Of a stretch of 64,000 nt of DNA, positions 1 to 12,560 are shown piece by piece (the first letter of the stretch is position 1; the number at the start of each line of letters is the position of its first letter). A program made the position numbers and the translations under genes. The notes under the pieces are model-generated. The model made no database searches and was not told the DNA's origin. It saw only the letters and a list, made by a program, of their open reading frames with translations. This DNA comes from Epiperipatus broadwayi (Eukaryota; Onychophora; Udeonychophora; Euonychophora; Peripatidae). The stretch covers positions 6,274,506-6,338,505 of the forward strand of contig JAQFVV010006200.1 in the NCBI GenBank assembly GCA_028023455.1. The letters are read 5' to 3'.

Positions 1-1170
1 AATTAGTATAATTTGAATATTATAATAAAGAACTTCAATACAGTTTGTAATTTATTAAAAAGTACTACTAAAATAGCCACTATATACAAAATAAAATAAT
101 AAAATAAAATAAAAAATGAATGAAATACTAAATTCGTTATAGAGTTAAGCTTGAGGTACATAAGTTAGTAGTTTATATATATACTGTCAAAATCTTTACT
201 TTTAGCATTTGCATATTTTTGTTATTATTAAAATGCAAACAAGATATTATAGAAAAATCTAAATCGGGTCATAATATTTGCAAAATATGTTTATCTCACA
301 TCACCTAATTCAAGTTCTGGACCCCTCCCCATCATATCAAAAAATGCAGATAATTCGCAATATAAATGTACACAATCATGAGCTTTTTTTATGTTTCAAT
401 AATAATTTTTTTGCATATTTTTTATCAAATATATATATGAATAAAATAATAATTAAAAAGTATGCCGCTTTGAAATTTACATTGCACTAGTATATAATCG
501 GCCTAAGTTTGTGTACTGTTAAAATCGTTACTTTTAGCATTTGCATATTTTTATTATAATTAAAATGCAGACAAGAGATTACAGAAAAATTTAAAATGGG
601 GTATAATATTTGCAAAATATTTTTATCTTTGTCTCATACCATCTAATTCAAATACTGGACCCAAGCTCATATCATAGCAAAAAATACTGATAATCACACA
701 TGATCTATTTTTTTTTTTTTTTTAAGTTAGTTTCAATTATTATTTTTTTCGTATATTTTTTATCAAATATGTATAAAAAAATAATAATTAAAAAATATAG
801 AAAAAATAATAATTAAAAAATCTAGAAAAATAAATACTTACTATTAGGCCCCCCACAATACATCGGAAAAAGTAAAACTTTTTACTGATGTATTTTTTGT
901 GGTGAAATCTTTTCCAGTAATTATCAAAAAAATGAGAGAAAGACAAAAAAATTCAATTTACTTGATCACAAAATTATCATAATTTTTTTTTTATCATAGA
1001 AAAATAAAACTTATTTTTATGAAAAGTAGAAGAAAAGATGGAAGCGGTGGTGTAAAAAGCACATGCTTAGACTGCATAGATTTTCATTAATATTACATTG
1101 AAAGTGGTGTTTACATTTTGAAAATGCTTGCCTGCATTATGTGTGTGTGAGAACGAGGAGGTTTTAAACA
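1..1170 (-). mobile_element. Deletion derivative of a piggyBac-type element (non-coding), cut by the window edge
   Basis: Bases 1-175 match 53845-54020 closely, and 185-1170 match the flank of the transposase relic at about 54530-55205. The roughly 500 bases holding the transposase fragment in the longer copy are missing here. Inside, a unit of about 330 bases is repeated head to tail (185-500 and 515-840, both starting at CTGT-AAAATC-TTACTTTTAG). The first copy has a small reading frame (278-490) with no recognisable content. The element may extend upstream of base 1. Confidence 0.65.
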
Positions 1171-1394
1171 AAAAGATGTTTTTAAATCATGTTCCAACTT
1201 TATCTCCTGGAAGGCATAACTATTTGTTTGCTAGTCTCAACTAAGATATTGGTTTTATTGTCATCTGGTATTTATTATATGAATAGTGCTTATTTCACAC
1301 TGTGCTGAAGATGGTCATTACTGTTGGCATCATTCTAACAATAATAACTTAGAAACAGCTTTCCAACTGATGTTATCTATTTCATTTAGATATG

Positions 1395-1500
1395 GTCACA
1401 GGTTAGGTGCTGCCTGCTCTAACAAAATATCTAGTCTTCCATTTAAGCATGACTAATTAGTGGATACCAGATAGTTGGTAATACCAAATAAATTCCCTGA
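1395..1500 (-). repeat. Short copy of a dispersed repeat also seen at 20.3 and 26.1 kb
   Basis: Read on the minus strand, this stretch contains a CTATCTGGTATCCACTAATT core resembling the end of the repeats at 20255-20400 and 26020-26165. The match is short and diverged, and the identity of the family is unknown. The surrounding bases from 1170 to 3660 are AT-rich with no gene, RNA or clear element that I can see. Confidence 0.35.
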
Positions 1501-3667
1501 TTAGTTTCTGGATATTATCCTTTACCAGTAGAAAGCTTTGTTTGCATATAGTCACCTTTTACTTCTGTTCTATTAAGTTACTGTCTTGCAAATTTCAAAC
1601 ATATTAAAACATGTTTATATAGTTATATATTTTAATAATTTGAATTTAGAAAAAGAATCATATCTAGCATATAATTGAAAACATAAAATATGTTATTACT
1701 GTCATGCCCAATGTAAATAGATTGAAATTTCCAAGCTGTCTTGATAGCAAAATTGCACTGAAGATATCTGCCAATCATGTGATAGATAATGACTTTTTAA
1801 AATAAAATTAAATTACGTGACTATGTACAAAATAATACATCTACTGAAGAAAACCATTAACCAGAAATTAGTCTAGTGATTAGTTTGAGATTAATATTTG
1901 ACATCCATATAGTCAAATGCATATTAAATGTAAGCTGTCTGATATGTTATGTAAAACCAAGAACAACCATAATATTTCATAAAATTATTTTTCTACACAT
2001 TTTTTTACTGATGTACATTTAGGAAAAAAAGATTGATTTTTTGAAGAGTAATTTAGTAACTGATATCTCATCAGGGATATTTACACTGTATCTATCTCAT
2101 TATATGTATGCATGTGGGATAAGTAAGCAATATTCTATTGTTTATTTATTTCAACCTGCTTTATAGCAGAGAATTTAACATGCATACATACAATTGAAAT
2201 AGGATATTGCCTATTTACCTCAACCTGACTTCTGACAGAAAACATACATATAATAAAATAGATAAACCACAAATACTACTGATGTCATTGCTTGCTACAC
2301 TCTTAACATAATTTATATTAGCATCTGAAATTGAGATAATAGTGATGACTCATGTCTCAAAGCATATTATTGATACCACTGTATCTTGTTTTTTTGACTT
2401 GTATAGAATTGTATATAAATTTTCTGTTTTCTTATTTAAGCCATTATAATTTTTTATCTTTTACATAAAAATTTAACATTGTTATTTTTGAAAGTCAAAT
2501 TCTATCCCAAAACAGCTAATCTTTTTTTTTTTATTATTTCTTTTTATTTAATGTTGTTTACTTCCTCATTGTCTCATTGGATTGCTTTCACTTTTTGAGA
2601 ATAAAGCTGAAATTAATTTTACCAGGAAGTTTTCTTGCATCATTTTAAAATGAGGTTAATGTAATAATAGTAATATTTAATAAAAGAAATACATCCTAAG
2701 ACGGTACTTTTTTCTGATCTAATTAAAACACTCATACAGCATATATTATAATTCTAAAAAGGTACAAAGAGAAAGCTTCCTAATAAACAGGACATTATTT
2801 TCACAAAATCACTTTTTTTTTTCTACTAATAAGAAGGTACAGGATATCAAAAGGGATGTTTTTTTGTAAATGAGGGAAGTATGTATTATCTGGTGAAAGT
2901 TAGAGCTTTCATCAGAGGTCTCCAAGAAAATTATGTTTCCTAGGTAAATTATATGAAGGGAAACATATTTACATCCTCTCTATTGAAATGATTATTAGTT
3001 TGTTAATACAGGTGTGTTTATCCTGTTATTTAGTCAGATATTGCAAGTTGTTTTTTTTTTTTTTAGAGTAACTATGTCAATCAGCACTAAAAAGAATCAA
3101 ATATTGTTCCAAGAGTATTTTCACATTTCAATTGTATTGTATCTAGATAAAATGAATTGCTTATGTATTTGATTATGACTCTTTGTAAATATGTTTGGCA
3201 AAGTACTAGATTACCACCATGGTTTCATTATTTCCATTGCATCTTGAGTATAATAAACTTTATAGTGTGATATTTGGTGAATTTCTAGTTAGCCTTATTG
3301 CCTATGTTATTACCATTATATCTTAACTATAGAGACATTATGATCTGACATGCATTTTTCTTCCCCTGTGTAAACTGATGATTTTTATTTGCTCGTAATA
3401 GTCTAAAGATGATGCTTTATTTTAGTTTTAAAGTTTTTTTCATTTGTACTCAATAATCTATGCTATGTTAATCTTTCCTGAAGACTATATTTAATGAGCC
3501 ATCATAATTAACTAAATTTGAATATATTAATAATTATTATATTTCAAATGTTTATATGTTCTTCTTAATTTCTTATTTTATCTAATCATCAGACATTTAA
3601 TTTACATAATGGTATTGCTAATAACTGAAACACACAGGCTTATTATATACCTGGGTTTATATATGTA

Positions 3668-4266
3668 ATATATAGGGTATATGAGCACAGACTTTCACAC
3701 GACCCACCACTCTCCACATTATCTCATAACACTGATACACTTGAACACATATATGTTGAAAAGATAAATAATCAATATATGTATTTCATGCTAAACCAGC
3801 AATCATCAGTTGGTCCAGATTACCATCTCTACACATATATGCTATAAGTGCTCAGATATATATTAAGATAGCCAGTCCTCATACTTTAATGGACAGGCTT
3901 CAATCTATTCCACACTCCAACTCTTCAACTGTCCATCCAATTTTCAATCTACTCCACACTGCAACTCTTCAACTGTCCATCCAATTTTCAATTGGATGGA
4001 CAGTTGAAGAGTTGGAGTGTGGAGTAGATTGAAGCCTGCCCATTAAAGAATGAGGATTGGCTATCTTAATATATATCTGAACACTTATAGCATATATGTG
4101 TAGAGATGGTAATCTGGACCAACTGATGATTGCTGATTTAGCATGAAATACGTATTGGTGATTATTTATCTTTTTAATATATATGTGTTCAAGTGTATCA
4201 GTGTTATGAGATAGTGTGGAGAGTGGTGGATCGTGTGAAAGTCTGTGCTCATATACCCTATATATA
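3668..4266. repeat. Long foldback element: two inverted copies of the F1 foldback family
   Basis: The left half (3668-3988) is followed directly by its reverse complement (3989-4266), with virtually no spacer. Both ends carry the TATAGGGTATATGAG sequence. The left arm contains a 44 base tandem duplication (3901-3944 and 3945-3988) present only once in the right arm, so the duplication arose after or during palindrome formation. The same sequence family occurs at 6948-7242, 32256-32551 and 62651-62825. No coding capacity is visible. Confidence 0.8.
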
Positions 4267-4461
4267 ATGGTATTGCTGTGAGTCTCATAACTTTTTGTTA
4301 TACATTAATAAATAAATTTGTTTTATAGGCTTGTTATTTATGTAAATACATTTTTAAAGTAATGATGTGTGTGCGTGTGTTTATAAAATAATATTTTATG
4401 CTACAAATAATTAATTTGAAGAGATATATTTTTGAAAAATATTTAAAAATAGTTTTACTAG

Positions 4462-4580
4462 TACTATGTGGTTTTAGCACAATGGCAGAGTGATGGATTT
4501 TGAGAACTAAGGGTTGTAATCAGAGTTCAATCTATTACTTCTGGTGCTCAATTGTTACACAACTTCCTAAATGACTAACC
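4462..4580 (+). repeat. tRNA-derived SINE-like copy (tentative)
   Basis: The stretch has a block like a pol III A box (TTTTAGCACAATGGCAGAG) and, about 50 bases later, a B-box-like GAGTTCAATCT, followed by TGGTGCTCAATTGTTACAC. A diverged relative of the tail occurs at 25190-25330. This spacing is typical of tRNA-derived SINEs, but the boxes are imperfect and a tRNA cloverleaf does not form clearly. Confidence 0.35.
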
Positions 4581-4599
4581 ATTGCTTTTTTTAAAAAGC

Positions 4600-5830
4600 A
4601 CAAAATAAGCATTGTCTTAAATATCTTCATTATTTTTTTTTCTCTCTTCAAGAAATTTATTAAATATTATTTATGAAATTAATGATGTCCATGACATATT
4701 CAGTATTTTTGTTTTAGGGCAATAAATTTATTAAAAGAACTTGAGGTTAAGTGGTTATGTGATCTTTTTTAAAACTACTTATGTTTAGATATAAGGATTG
4801 TTTGTAGGCTTTGTATTAAATCTCAGAATTACATAAAATCAAATATAACCATTTAAAAAGAAAGATTATGGTTAATGTTTTTATAATTATGTATAATATA
4901 GAATTATGCTATATGGGTATTATTACTTAATATCCTTGATCTGCAAATGCATAGATTCAAAAAAAAAAGGACAGTATAATTGCATATTAAAAATTTAACT
5001 GATCTAACTGTGTTGAACTTTAAAAGAATTAACTTTGAAAAAGAATAAATAGTGAGAAACAAAACCTCATTCTTTCACAAGAAAATACATATACTTTAAA
5101 TTGACAATATATTGTTTAACTCATTTTTTAATCTCTCTAAAGTACTCGGTGACGGTGACCAGCGCAGACAAAAAACCTCCAGCTAATGTATATATTAAAA
5201 TAAGCTATCAATTGGTTTAATAGCTTAGGAGTTCATAAGAATGGCAGAGCTGAATGCATTATTCTAACATTTTATTTATGTGTCTATGTATCTATAAATG
5301 AATCCCAGATTCTTTCTAATTTTGATAGCTTTAAAATAAAATTGCATATACTCTGCTTTTAAATATATAAACTAATCTACTTAATTTTACCTAAGCACTC
5401 AGTTTTCTTCATACTGTTACTGTTTTACATATATATATTGTAAGGATTTTGTTTCATCTGAACTATTAAAATTTTTGTATATGTGTGTGCATGTATATAT
5501 CACTTAATTTTAATGTATGCATTATGGAATCTGTGAAGTAATGAGTCATTATATCATTCAGTGATCTTGTTATATCAAATGTAATTTAGTATTGTGTCAA
5601 ATCTATATAGCATTGTATATTTAGGATAGCTAAATTCTGTTTTTGAGTCAAAAGTATATGTAAAGATATAGAAAATAAAACATGTATAAAGAAAATGACA
5701 AGAACAAAAATTCTTATCTAGAAGATAATACACACATTGCATATGTAAATGAAAGTACACATACAAAAAAATATCATGTAGCATATATACTCATATGAAG
5801 TGTCACAAAAACCTTTCTTATTATATTTTT
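4600..5830 (+). other. Non-coding stretch upstream of exon A
   Basis: AT-rich DNA with no gene or element that I can recognise. I searched it by eye for the missing first ADAP exon (a start codon and a CxDC zinc pair ending in phase 1) and did not find it. Confidence 0.5.
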
Positions 5831-5834
5831 TTAG

Positions 5835-5968
5835 GTCCAGAATGGACTTCTTATAATATTGGCATATTTATTTGTCCGTGTTGTGCAGGAATTCATAGGA
5901 ATTTAGGTGCACATATATCTAAAACTAAAAGCATTCGTCTAGATAACTGGGAAGATTCTCAAGTTCAG
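5835..5968 (+). CDS. ADAP1: ADAP/centaurin-alpha exon A: ArfGAP zinc finger, second half (partial gene)
   Basis: This is an internal coding exon of an ArfGAP with dual PH domains, a protein that speeds GTP hydrolysis on Arf GTPases at phosphoinositide-rich membranes. It reads [20 protein letters not shown], then [13 protein letters not shown] and an [10 protein letters not shown] end. The CPCC is the second zinc-binding Cys pair. The Arg in the HRNLG segment is where the family has its catalytic arginine. The acceptor is a T-rich tract ending in AG at 5833-5834. The donor after CAG at 5968 is GTAAAC. The exon begins in phase 1, so one codon base comes from an upstream exon, and it ends in phase 0, matching exon B. 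The first CxxC pair is absent and must lie in an exon I could not find in 1-5834. The symbol is by family resemblance; ADAP2 is not excluded. Family assignment is very likely. Confidence 0.92.
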
Positions 5969-6947
5969 GTAAACTTCACATCTTTTATTTTGCAATTGAT
6001 TTTAATAACATTTTAATGAATACTATGAGTAATTCATATATCAATACTTACTATAATTTTATTAATTAAATTTTAGGTATCTTTTTTTTGTGTTATTATG
6101 ATTATATTTTTTTGCACAAAATACTTTTCAATATTTTGTTACATTTAGTTATAATTTCCTGAAGCAATATATATATATGTTATGTTTGTATTATAAGCTT
6201 GGTTCACAACTAATATTTTAAAATACAAAATGTTCTTTCCATAGAGATTATTTGTTTGATTTTTTTTTTTACACTATATGTAAGCGGATTAAGTAAATAG
6301 TGGTATAGTGTATTCTAATGAATATATACATTAAAACAGGCAATAATAGTTATACACAAGCATAAGAAGTGGTGGTCATGTGAATATATACATGAAGGTA
6401 AATATATACAGTAACTAACTGGTTTCAGATAAAGAATGAGAATTTGAAATTCATGAATAATAGGAACCAGTTTCCCATATCAAATAGTATTAATACAGTT
6501 TAGTTGAAATTCCATTACAATGATATCTATTTTTAAATATTTATATACAATATATATATATATATATAGGTAAACATATATTTTACATTTGTTCTTGCTT
6601 ATATTTGCTTTTTCTTAATCTGCAACAGCTACGCTGTGGTACAGAAATGTAAATGCCTTAAATGCTATCTCATACTGTTTTATATAAATAATGTTTCAAA
6701 TTTGATTTTTTTATTATTATGAACATTATTTACAATAGATATTAAAATATTTGTATAAAAATTTAAAAAAATATAGCCATAAAATTACAAAAATTGGAGA
6801 AATAAAATTACTTTTGTTTAATTGGATTCAATTGATTGCATTCTTATAATCAGTTATAATTAAATAAACTTGTTTTTATTATTATAAGCATTAGTTGCAA
6901 TAAGTATTATATTTAAATACAAGTGTATTGTTTACACCGAATTTAAG

Positions 6948-7242
6948 CTAATTAGAAGGGATTTGAACTCAGACTTTCAAATTCCCAGCTTTCCATTCTA
7001 CCTTATACAACTGATACACATGACCACATATATGTGAAACAGATAAATGATCTCCAATATATGTATTCAGCACTCATCAGTTGGTCCAGATTATCTCCCA
7101 CACCTATATATATAGTCAGTGCTCAGTTTATATTAAGATAGCAAATCTTCAAACTTTAATGGACAGGCTTCAATCTTTTCCACCTCCAACTCTTCAGCCA
7201 TCCATATCATTGAAAGTGTGAGTTCAAATCCCTTCTAATTAG
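6948..7242. mobile_element. F1 foldback/MITE with 31 bp terminal inverted repeats
   Basis: The ends are CTAATTAGAAGGGATTTGAA at the left and its reverse complement at the right. The inverted match is 31 bases with one mismatch. The inside is related to the arms of 3668-4266, including the GGTCCAGATTA and TTTAATGGACAGGCTTCAAT blocks. Flanking both sides is a TAAGTATTATATTTA direct repeat (6901 and 7245). There is no coding capacity, so any movement would need another element's transposase. Confidence 0.78.
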
Positions 7243-7260
7243 TATAAGTATTATATTTAT

Positions 7261-7530
7261 TTATAAAGAGAAAGGCAATAATCTTTTCCACAGGTACTTT
7301 AAACGTTTATAATAGCCAAATGATATAGTTTTTTGACTATAGAGGGAACTCTTGAACCTCATTATAAGATAGAGGAATTTATAAAGATAAGAATGCCGTC
7401 TTATCTTTAACCTAAATTCACATTTGTGAAGCATCTTGATTTGAGGTCCTGTAAATAAAAAACTACATTGTTTGGCTATTAAAAACATTTAAAGCATTTG
7501 TGGAAAAGATTAAAGCCTTTCTCTTTACAA
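7261..7530. mobile_element. Second foldback element with about 76 bp inverted repeats
   Basis: Bases 7261-7336 are the near reverse complement of 7455-7530, sharing the AAAGAGAAAGGC, ATCTTTTCCACA and AATAGCCAAA blocks. The core between the arms is about 118 bases. A minus-strand reading frame at 7261-7488 is an accident of the repeat. The element sits 19 bases after the F1 foldback but has unrelated sequence. Confidence 0.75.
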
Positions 7531-9400
7531 TTGCATACTGCTATTGTGCTCGATAAATAATTAGAACTTTAAATAAATATTATAATATTTGTCTTAAAAA
7601 GTACAAAAAAAAAAAATAGTGAACATTTGCAAAAGATGAAAATTTTTAGCATTTAGACTGCAAATCGTGTGAGATACTTCTAAACCTGTAAGGATGTAAA
7701 TTCAAACTAATTTGATTTTTACAAAATAGAGATATACTTAGGATGGTACTGAAACTGATACCTGTTCAATCAAAAAATGATACAAAAGACATTTGATAAT
7801 TTATACAGGTATCACTGGTTGTGGATTAATAGTAGCATTTTACTAACATTTTGTTTGATCATATCTGCCATTGTTCAAACAATAGAGATCATTGAAGAAC
7901 TGAAAATGAGATTTTGAGATGTTTCTGTTAATATCTTGAATGATCTCTTCCATGCAGATGATAGCAAGTGTGATCCAGCACAAATGTTGATATAACACTC
8001 ATATTATCAAAAAATAAAAGTATATATGGATGAATCCGAAGTATATATTTACATTTTTTTATCCATGAAAAATTTCATTTTAATATACATATGAATGTAG
8101 AAAGGCCTTGGGAATAATGATAGTAAATCTGCTTGCTGATTCAGATGGAAATTCAAGTTCTGAATGAATGCTTTCTTTTATTTTTCACTCCAACTAGCTT
8201 TTAAATGATAGCATTAATAACTGTTCTCATTATTTAATGGCATATCATCATCATCATCATCATCTCCTCCTCCTCTTACCAATAGCTACTCTTAAGAGAA
8301 TATGGCCATTCTGAATTCGGAAGGAAAAAAGAAAGTTAAAGAACAAAATAATTAACTGATTTCACAAACCAATCTATAAATCACAAATGTGTCTTTATAT
8401 ATTATTTGCTAATTCTTTAATTTATTTAGTGTTTTGCAATACTCTCTTTTTATTTTTTAGGCAAAAATTTTTTTTTCTAAACACCTAACATTTTTTGATT
8501 ACAGCATTCTATTATATTTATAGTCAGCTATATTCATTCATTAAAAACAATATTGCAACTCTTTAGAATTTCTTTTGAGATAATTTTTTATAGCTTGAGT
8601 CTTTTCAGAATAGTATAGATTATCCTTAAATGAAGTTTTTGTCCACTATCTTTACATTATATTTAATAGATTAGTGTTTATTTCTTATAATAAATTTGGC
8701 AGAATATTAGCCACATAAACAATAATTTGGTCAAAACAATATCATATTTTTAATTTATTAGGTGCAGCACCACAATAAAATATGATCCTTATCCAACATT
8801 TAAGTCATGCTTTCTATTTAAAATGTTATCAATATGTTTAATATTTTTAAGCTGATAATCATCAAAGCCAATAGTTAAAGATTTTTTTTTTAATATCAGC
8901 TTATGGGTGTTTTGATCATTAATTTTTAAAACACCTTTTTTATTGATTGGATTTAAAATATTAAGAGCTTTCTGTAGATTATTGTTTGAATTGGAATAGC
9001 ACAATCATTTGGTCCGTGATGTCCATATTTCGATTAAAAAATAGCAAGTAAAATAGAAATCAATCTACATTTTACTATTTTTGTTTACAGTGCATATATA
9101 GTATGTACATATATCTATATATGAGTTATATAATCAAGAGAGGTGTCAATATATACATGGACAAAAAAGTGATTTCTTTAACCAATTTCAGTAGTGCTAA
9201 AAATTTAAAATAATTTCATATTCAAAAGTCCTATTTCAAGCAACACTGCATAAAAACAGAATAAATCCTTGCAATACATATACTTTTCTAAGGTTATCAT
9301 AAATATTAATTCATTGTACCTAATGTAAGCATTAATAAAGAACATTATTAACAGATTTGAAATCTTAATAAAAGTAAATTATCTTTATTTTCAAGCATTA
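7531..9400 (+). other. Intron sequence without recognised features
   Basis: AT-rich intron 1 sequence. A CAT/TCA trinucleotide run followed by CTC repeats lies at 8226-8275. I see no other gene or element here. Confidence 0.5.
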
Positions 9401-9419
9401 TCAACCCACTGTAGGATGA

Positions 9420-10812
9420 ATCTCCAAGTTCAATCCATCTTCTCTGATATCTAGACTCTCTTCTCTACATTGCTCCAGCATATTTCCTTATTTCATCCAT
9501 CCATCTCACGTGGACTTTTTCTAGGTTTTTTTTACAATCTCTTGGAATCCAGATTAAGATTTCAACTATCCATCTATTATTGTCTTTTCTTGCAAGATAT
9601 GAAGCCCAACTCCACTTTAGTCTCTTAATTCTTTCAATGATGTCAATAACACCAGCTTGTTCTCTCATCCATGTATTTCATTTTCAATCTCTTCTTTCTC
9701 ACATGTAGTCTTTTTCTAGGTTTTTTTTACAATCTCTTGGAATTCAGATTAAGATTTCAACTATCCATCTATTATTGTCTCTTCTTGCAAGATATGAAGC
9801 CCAACTCCACTTTAGCTTTCAATGATGTCAATAACACCAGCTTGTTCTCTCACCCATGTATTTCATTTTTAATCTCTTCTTGTTATTCCTAACATGTATT
9901 TCTCTATACTTTGTTGAGTGGTCTGAAGTCTCTGTATAGCTCTTCTGTTATGTGTCCAAGTTTCAAATTCATAAATAAGAACTGCTAGAACACATTAAAA
10001 ACTTTTCTTTTCAAATGAATAGGCATATTTCATTTTAATATTTAAGTTATTTCTACCAAAAGCACTTCAATCAAGTTTAATTCTATAATTAATTTCATTT
10101 ATATTTCCGTCTGTAGTAATAATTTGACCAAGCCCTATTTGTAATTGTTAACTTTTTCTAACTCATCATTATCAACCTTTATTTCCAGTTTTTGAGTAAA
10201 TCCATTGAGCATTATTTTAGTCTTTTTAACATTTATTTTTAATCCTATTTTCTTACTTTCATTTGATAATTTTTGCAACATTTCCTGAAGCTCTAAAAGC
10301 ACTATTTGCAAAAACAACTACATCATCTACAAAATCTAGATGTTTTAAATAATTTCCATTCGCTTTTACTCTCTTAGCTTTGCATTTTAATCCACAAAAT
10401 ACTTCTTGCAAAACTGCTGTAAAAAGTTTTGGTGATATGGAGTCACCCACACCTGTCTCAATGTTTTTTTTACTATTATTATGTAATCTAATTATTGCTA
10501 TTGCATTTTTATAAATATTCTTCAAAATTTGACAATACCTTGATGATCTAATGTTTTAATCTCTGAAGAAATGTTTTAATCTCTGAAAAAATGCTTCTAG
10601 AATCAAATACCTTTTCATAATCTACAAATCCAAAGTATAATGGCAATTCATTTTTTTTTTTTATAACTTATCTCAATACTTGTATGAGATCCACTGTACT
10701 AAAACCACTTTCAAATTCAACTTGTTCTTTGGATTAGTTGAAATCCAATGTTCTCTGTAGACGAGTTGGAATTATCTTGGACAATTTTGTATAAAACTGA
10801 TAAAAGTTTTGG
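9420..10812 (-). mobile_element. RTE-like LINE, 3' part: reverse transcriptase palm to C-terminus (decayed)
   Basis: The minus strand carries broken RT coding sequence. In protein order it has LYKIV-like and TRLQRTLDFN pieces (near 10.8 kb), YFGFVDYEKVFDS (near 10.6 kb), GDSISPKLFTAVLQEVF and HLDFVDDVVVFA (10259-10525). The FVDD is the RT catalytic box, with YADD or FADD usual. Then come ESKKIGLKINVKKTKIML (10135-10317) and, near the end, a IERIKRLKWSWASYLARKDN block (9465-9668) typical of RTE-type endonuclease-RT proteins. Stops and frameshifts break it, so it is a pseudogene. A near-direct duplication of the end is seen at 9670-9860. Confidence 0.85.
9530..9870 (-). repeat. Tandem duplication of the LINE C-terminal segment
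   Basis: The block starting CTTTTTCTAGGTTTTTTTTA appears at about 9507 and again at about 9707. Each copy is followed by the same ATTAAGATTTCAACTATCC and CAATGATGTCAATAACACC stretches. The unit is about 200 bases, and the second copy has a short deletion. It lies inside the decayed RTE element and probably arose after insertion. Confidence 0.7.
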
Positions 10813-12560
10813 ACATCAAATCTCATTGAAAATATTGAAAATAAAAATGCTAACAAAGATAGTTTAAAGATCTTCATCCTTGCATCAGCTATTAATTATG
10901 TTAAACAAGTTTTCCTGACTGAAAACCAATCAGGGAGGACAGAAAACAGCCTAAGGAACCTTATAAATACAAAAATTAATCATAAAATTAATGAAAAAAG
11001 AAATCCCAGTGCTAAATTGTTCAAAGGAATTAAATTACTAAATCGTCTGTCAACCGGAAGTTGCCAAATACAGCAAATCAATCCAGAGTGAATAAATTAT
11101 TTTGAATTTTAATTCAATCTCAATTTTAGAATTAAACATTATAGATTAGGACTTAAGCTATCTTCCTGCACAAAAATCAATTTTCTCCGATGATCACAAT
11201 AGAAGTTATTAGCCCACTTCCGGTGTGATTGGGGGACCATAAAAAATGGAAAAAATATTCAAATCAACACAAAATTACAATGAAATGATTCATGAGCTAC
11301 AAAACAATGATTTAAAGGCAAAATTAGTCCAAATGATGTTTTAAACCTAAACAGAGACATTAAAGCCACAAATGATTCATCCTCTTAATTCAACAATTAT
11401 TGAGATTATTCCAAAGTTTAACAACAAACTTTCAGATTATACAACTGAATCCTTGACTACTAACCAAGACCCAGAATTCAATCCAAAGAAGCAGAATCCA
11501 GTTATTATCAACAAATAAGAATCATAGTAAACCCTGAAGGTCTTTATAGTTGGATGGGTTGAACAGATATTGTGAACATTTGCAGACACAGGAGGTTGGT
11601 AATGAATACATACTTTCAGCTCCATTGATCTCAGTGTGCAATGTGATATGGACAAATGGTATGTACTCATGATGTGCAAATAAATCTGGCTTGATTACAG
11701 ATTACAATGAATCCACTGTTGCATTGGTGGGCATGGGTCTGCACTCCTTGTGGGGGTGGTCGGCTATCACTGCCAAGCCCAGGTGAGGGTCACTGTCCTC
11801 CATTGAACTTTGCCCTGAGAGGCTGCTGCACCACCTTAATGGATTGTTTATTAGGACAGTGTTGATTTGAGCTCATTATTATTTTTGTTTCCTTAGTTAA
11901 CTTTAAAATTAGAGCATTTGTAAGGTTGTTGGTCTGCTTTGGGCCACTGACATATTTTGTAGCTTTGATGGAGTTGTTGCTGCAATAATTTTGCAGGCAT
12001 GGGTCTGCGCTCCTATTTTCTTCCTCAGGGATGGCGGCTGTCGTTAGGGGCCTGGTTTATTGGTGCAGGCTGTTGACAATTTATTGACAATTTATTGCCG
12101 CTACCTGGAAAACCTGCTGGGAGGGTACCTGGTCAAAGTCTCAGCACCATTCTTGCTTTGGTCGGCTTCTGTGCCCTTGATAGGTTGGTTTTGGGCAAGG
12201 CAGATCTGTGCTTGTTGCTTGTTAGTTTTTCCCTAGTTGGCTTTCCAGTTTTGGGCAGTAGACCGAGTGTGGTCCCTGCACATTTGGACTGTTAATTGGG
12301 AGAAAGAGGTACCTATAATAGTCTTGACATGGCTCGGCTGCGGGTCAAGAGTTTATTATCCATGTACAGATACACATTAATCAAAATTATAATAACCCTT
12401 TTATGGATATAATTTTTATCGAGCATATGCACTTTATATAAACCTTGTCAATAATTGTTTTACCATGTAACATTAAACACATTGTAATCCTCAACAGGTA
12501 AGTGTACCCGAAAATTTTTGTAATCTTTTAACTAATTAAGGTTACTTTTGAGAAAAAAAA
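10813..12560. mobile_element. Unidentified 1.75 kb insertion splitting the RTE-like LINE
   Basis: On the minus strand the LINE reads up to a NYR-motif at about 12560 and resumes with LLSVLYK at about 10812, as expected for NYRPISLLSVLYK. The DNA between is therefore foreign. It is richer in G+C than its surroundings from 11690 to 12360. It has an internal repeat around CATGGGTCTGC (11733 and 12000) and an inverted pair of CCGGAAGT/ACTTCCGG blocks (11055 and 11217). The flanks show similar AAAAGTTT and AAAAGGTT, a possible imperfect target duplication. No transposase or RT is recognisable; small frames at 11437-11679 and 12095-12295 look non-coding. A solo LTR or non-autonomous element is possible. 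Confidence 0.6.

Noticed and set aside
12095-12295. GC-richer frame inside the unknown insertion, with a Leu-rich membrane-like stretch
   Set aside because: It has no recognisable domain, and a related internal repeat breaks the frame, so coding is not supported.
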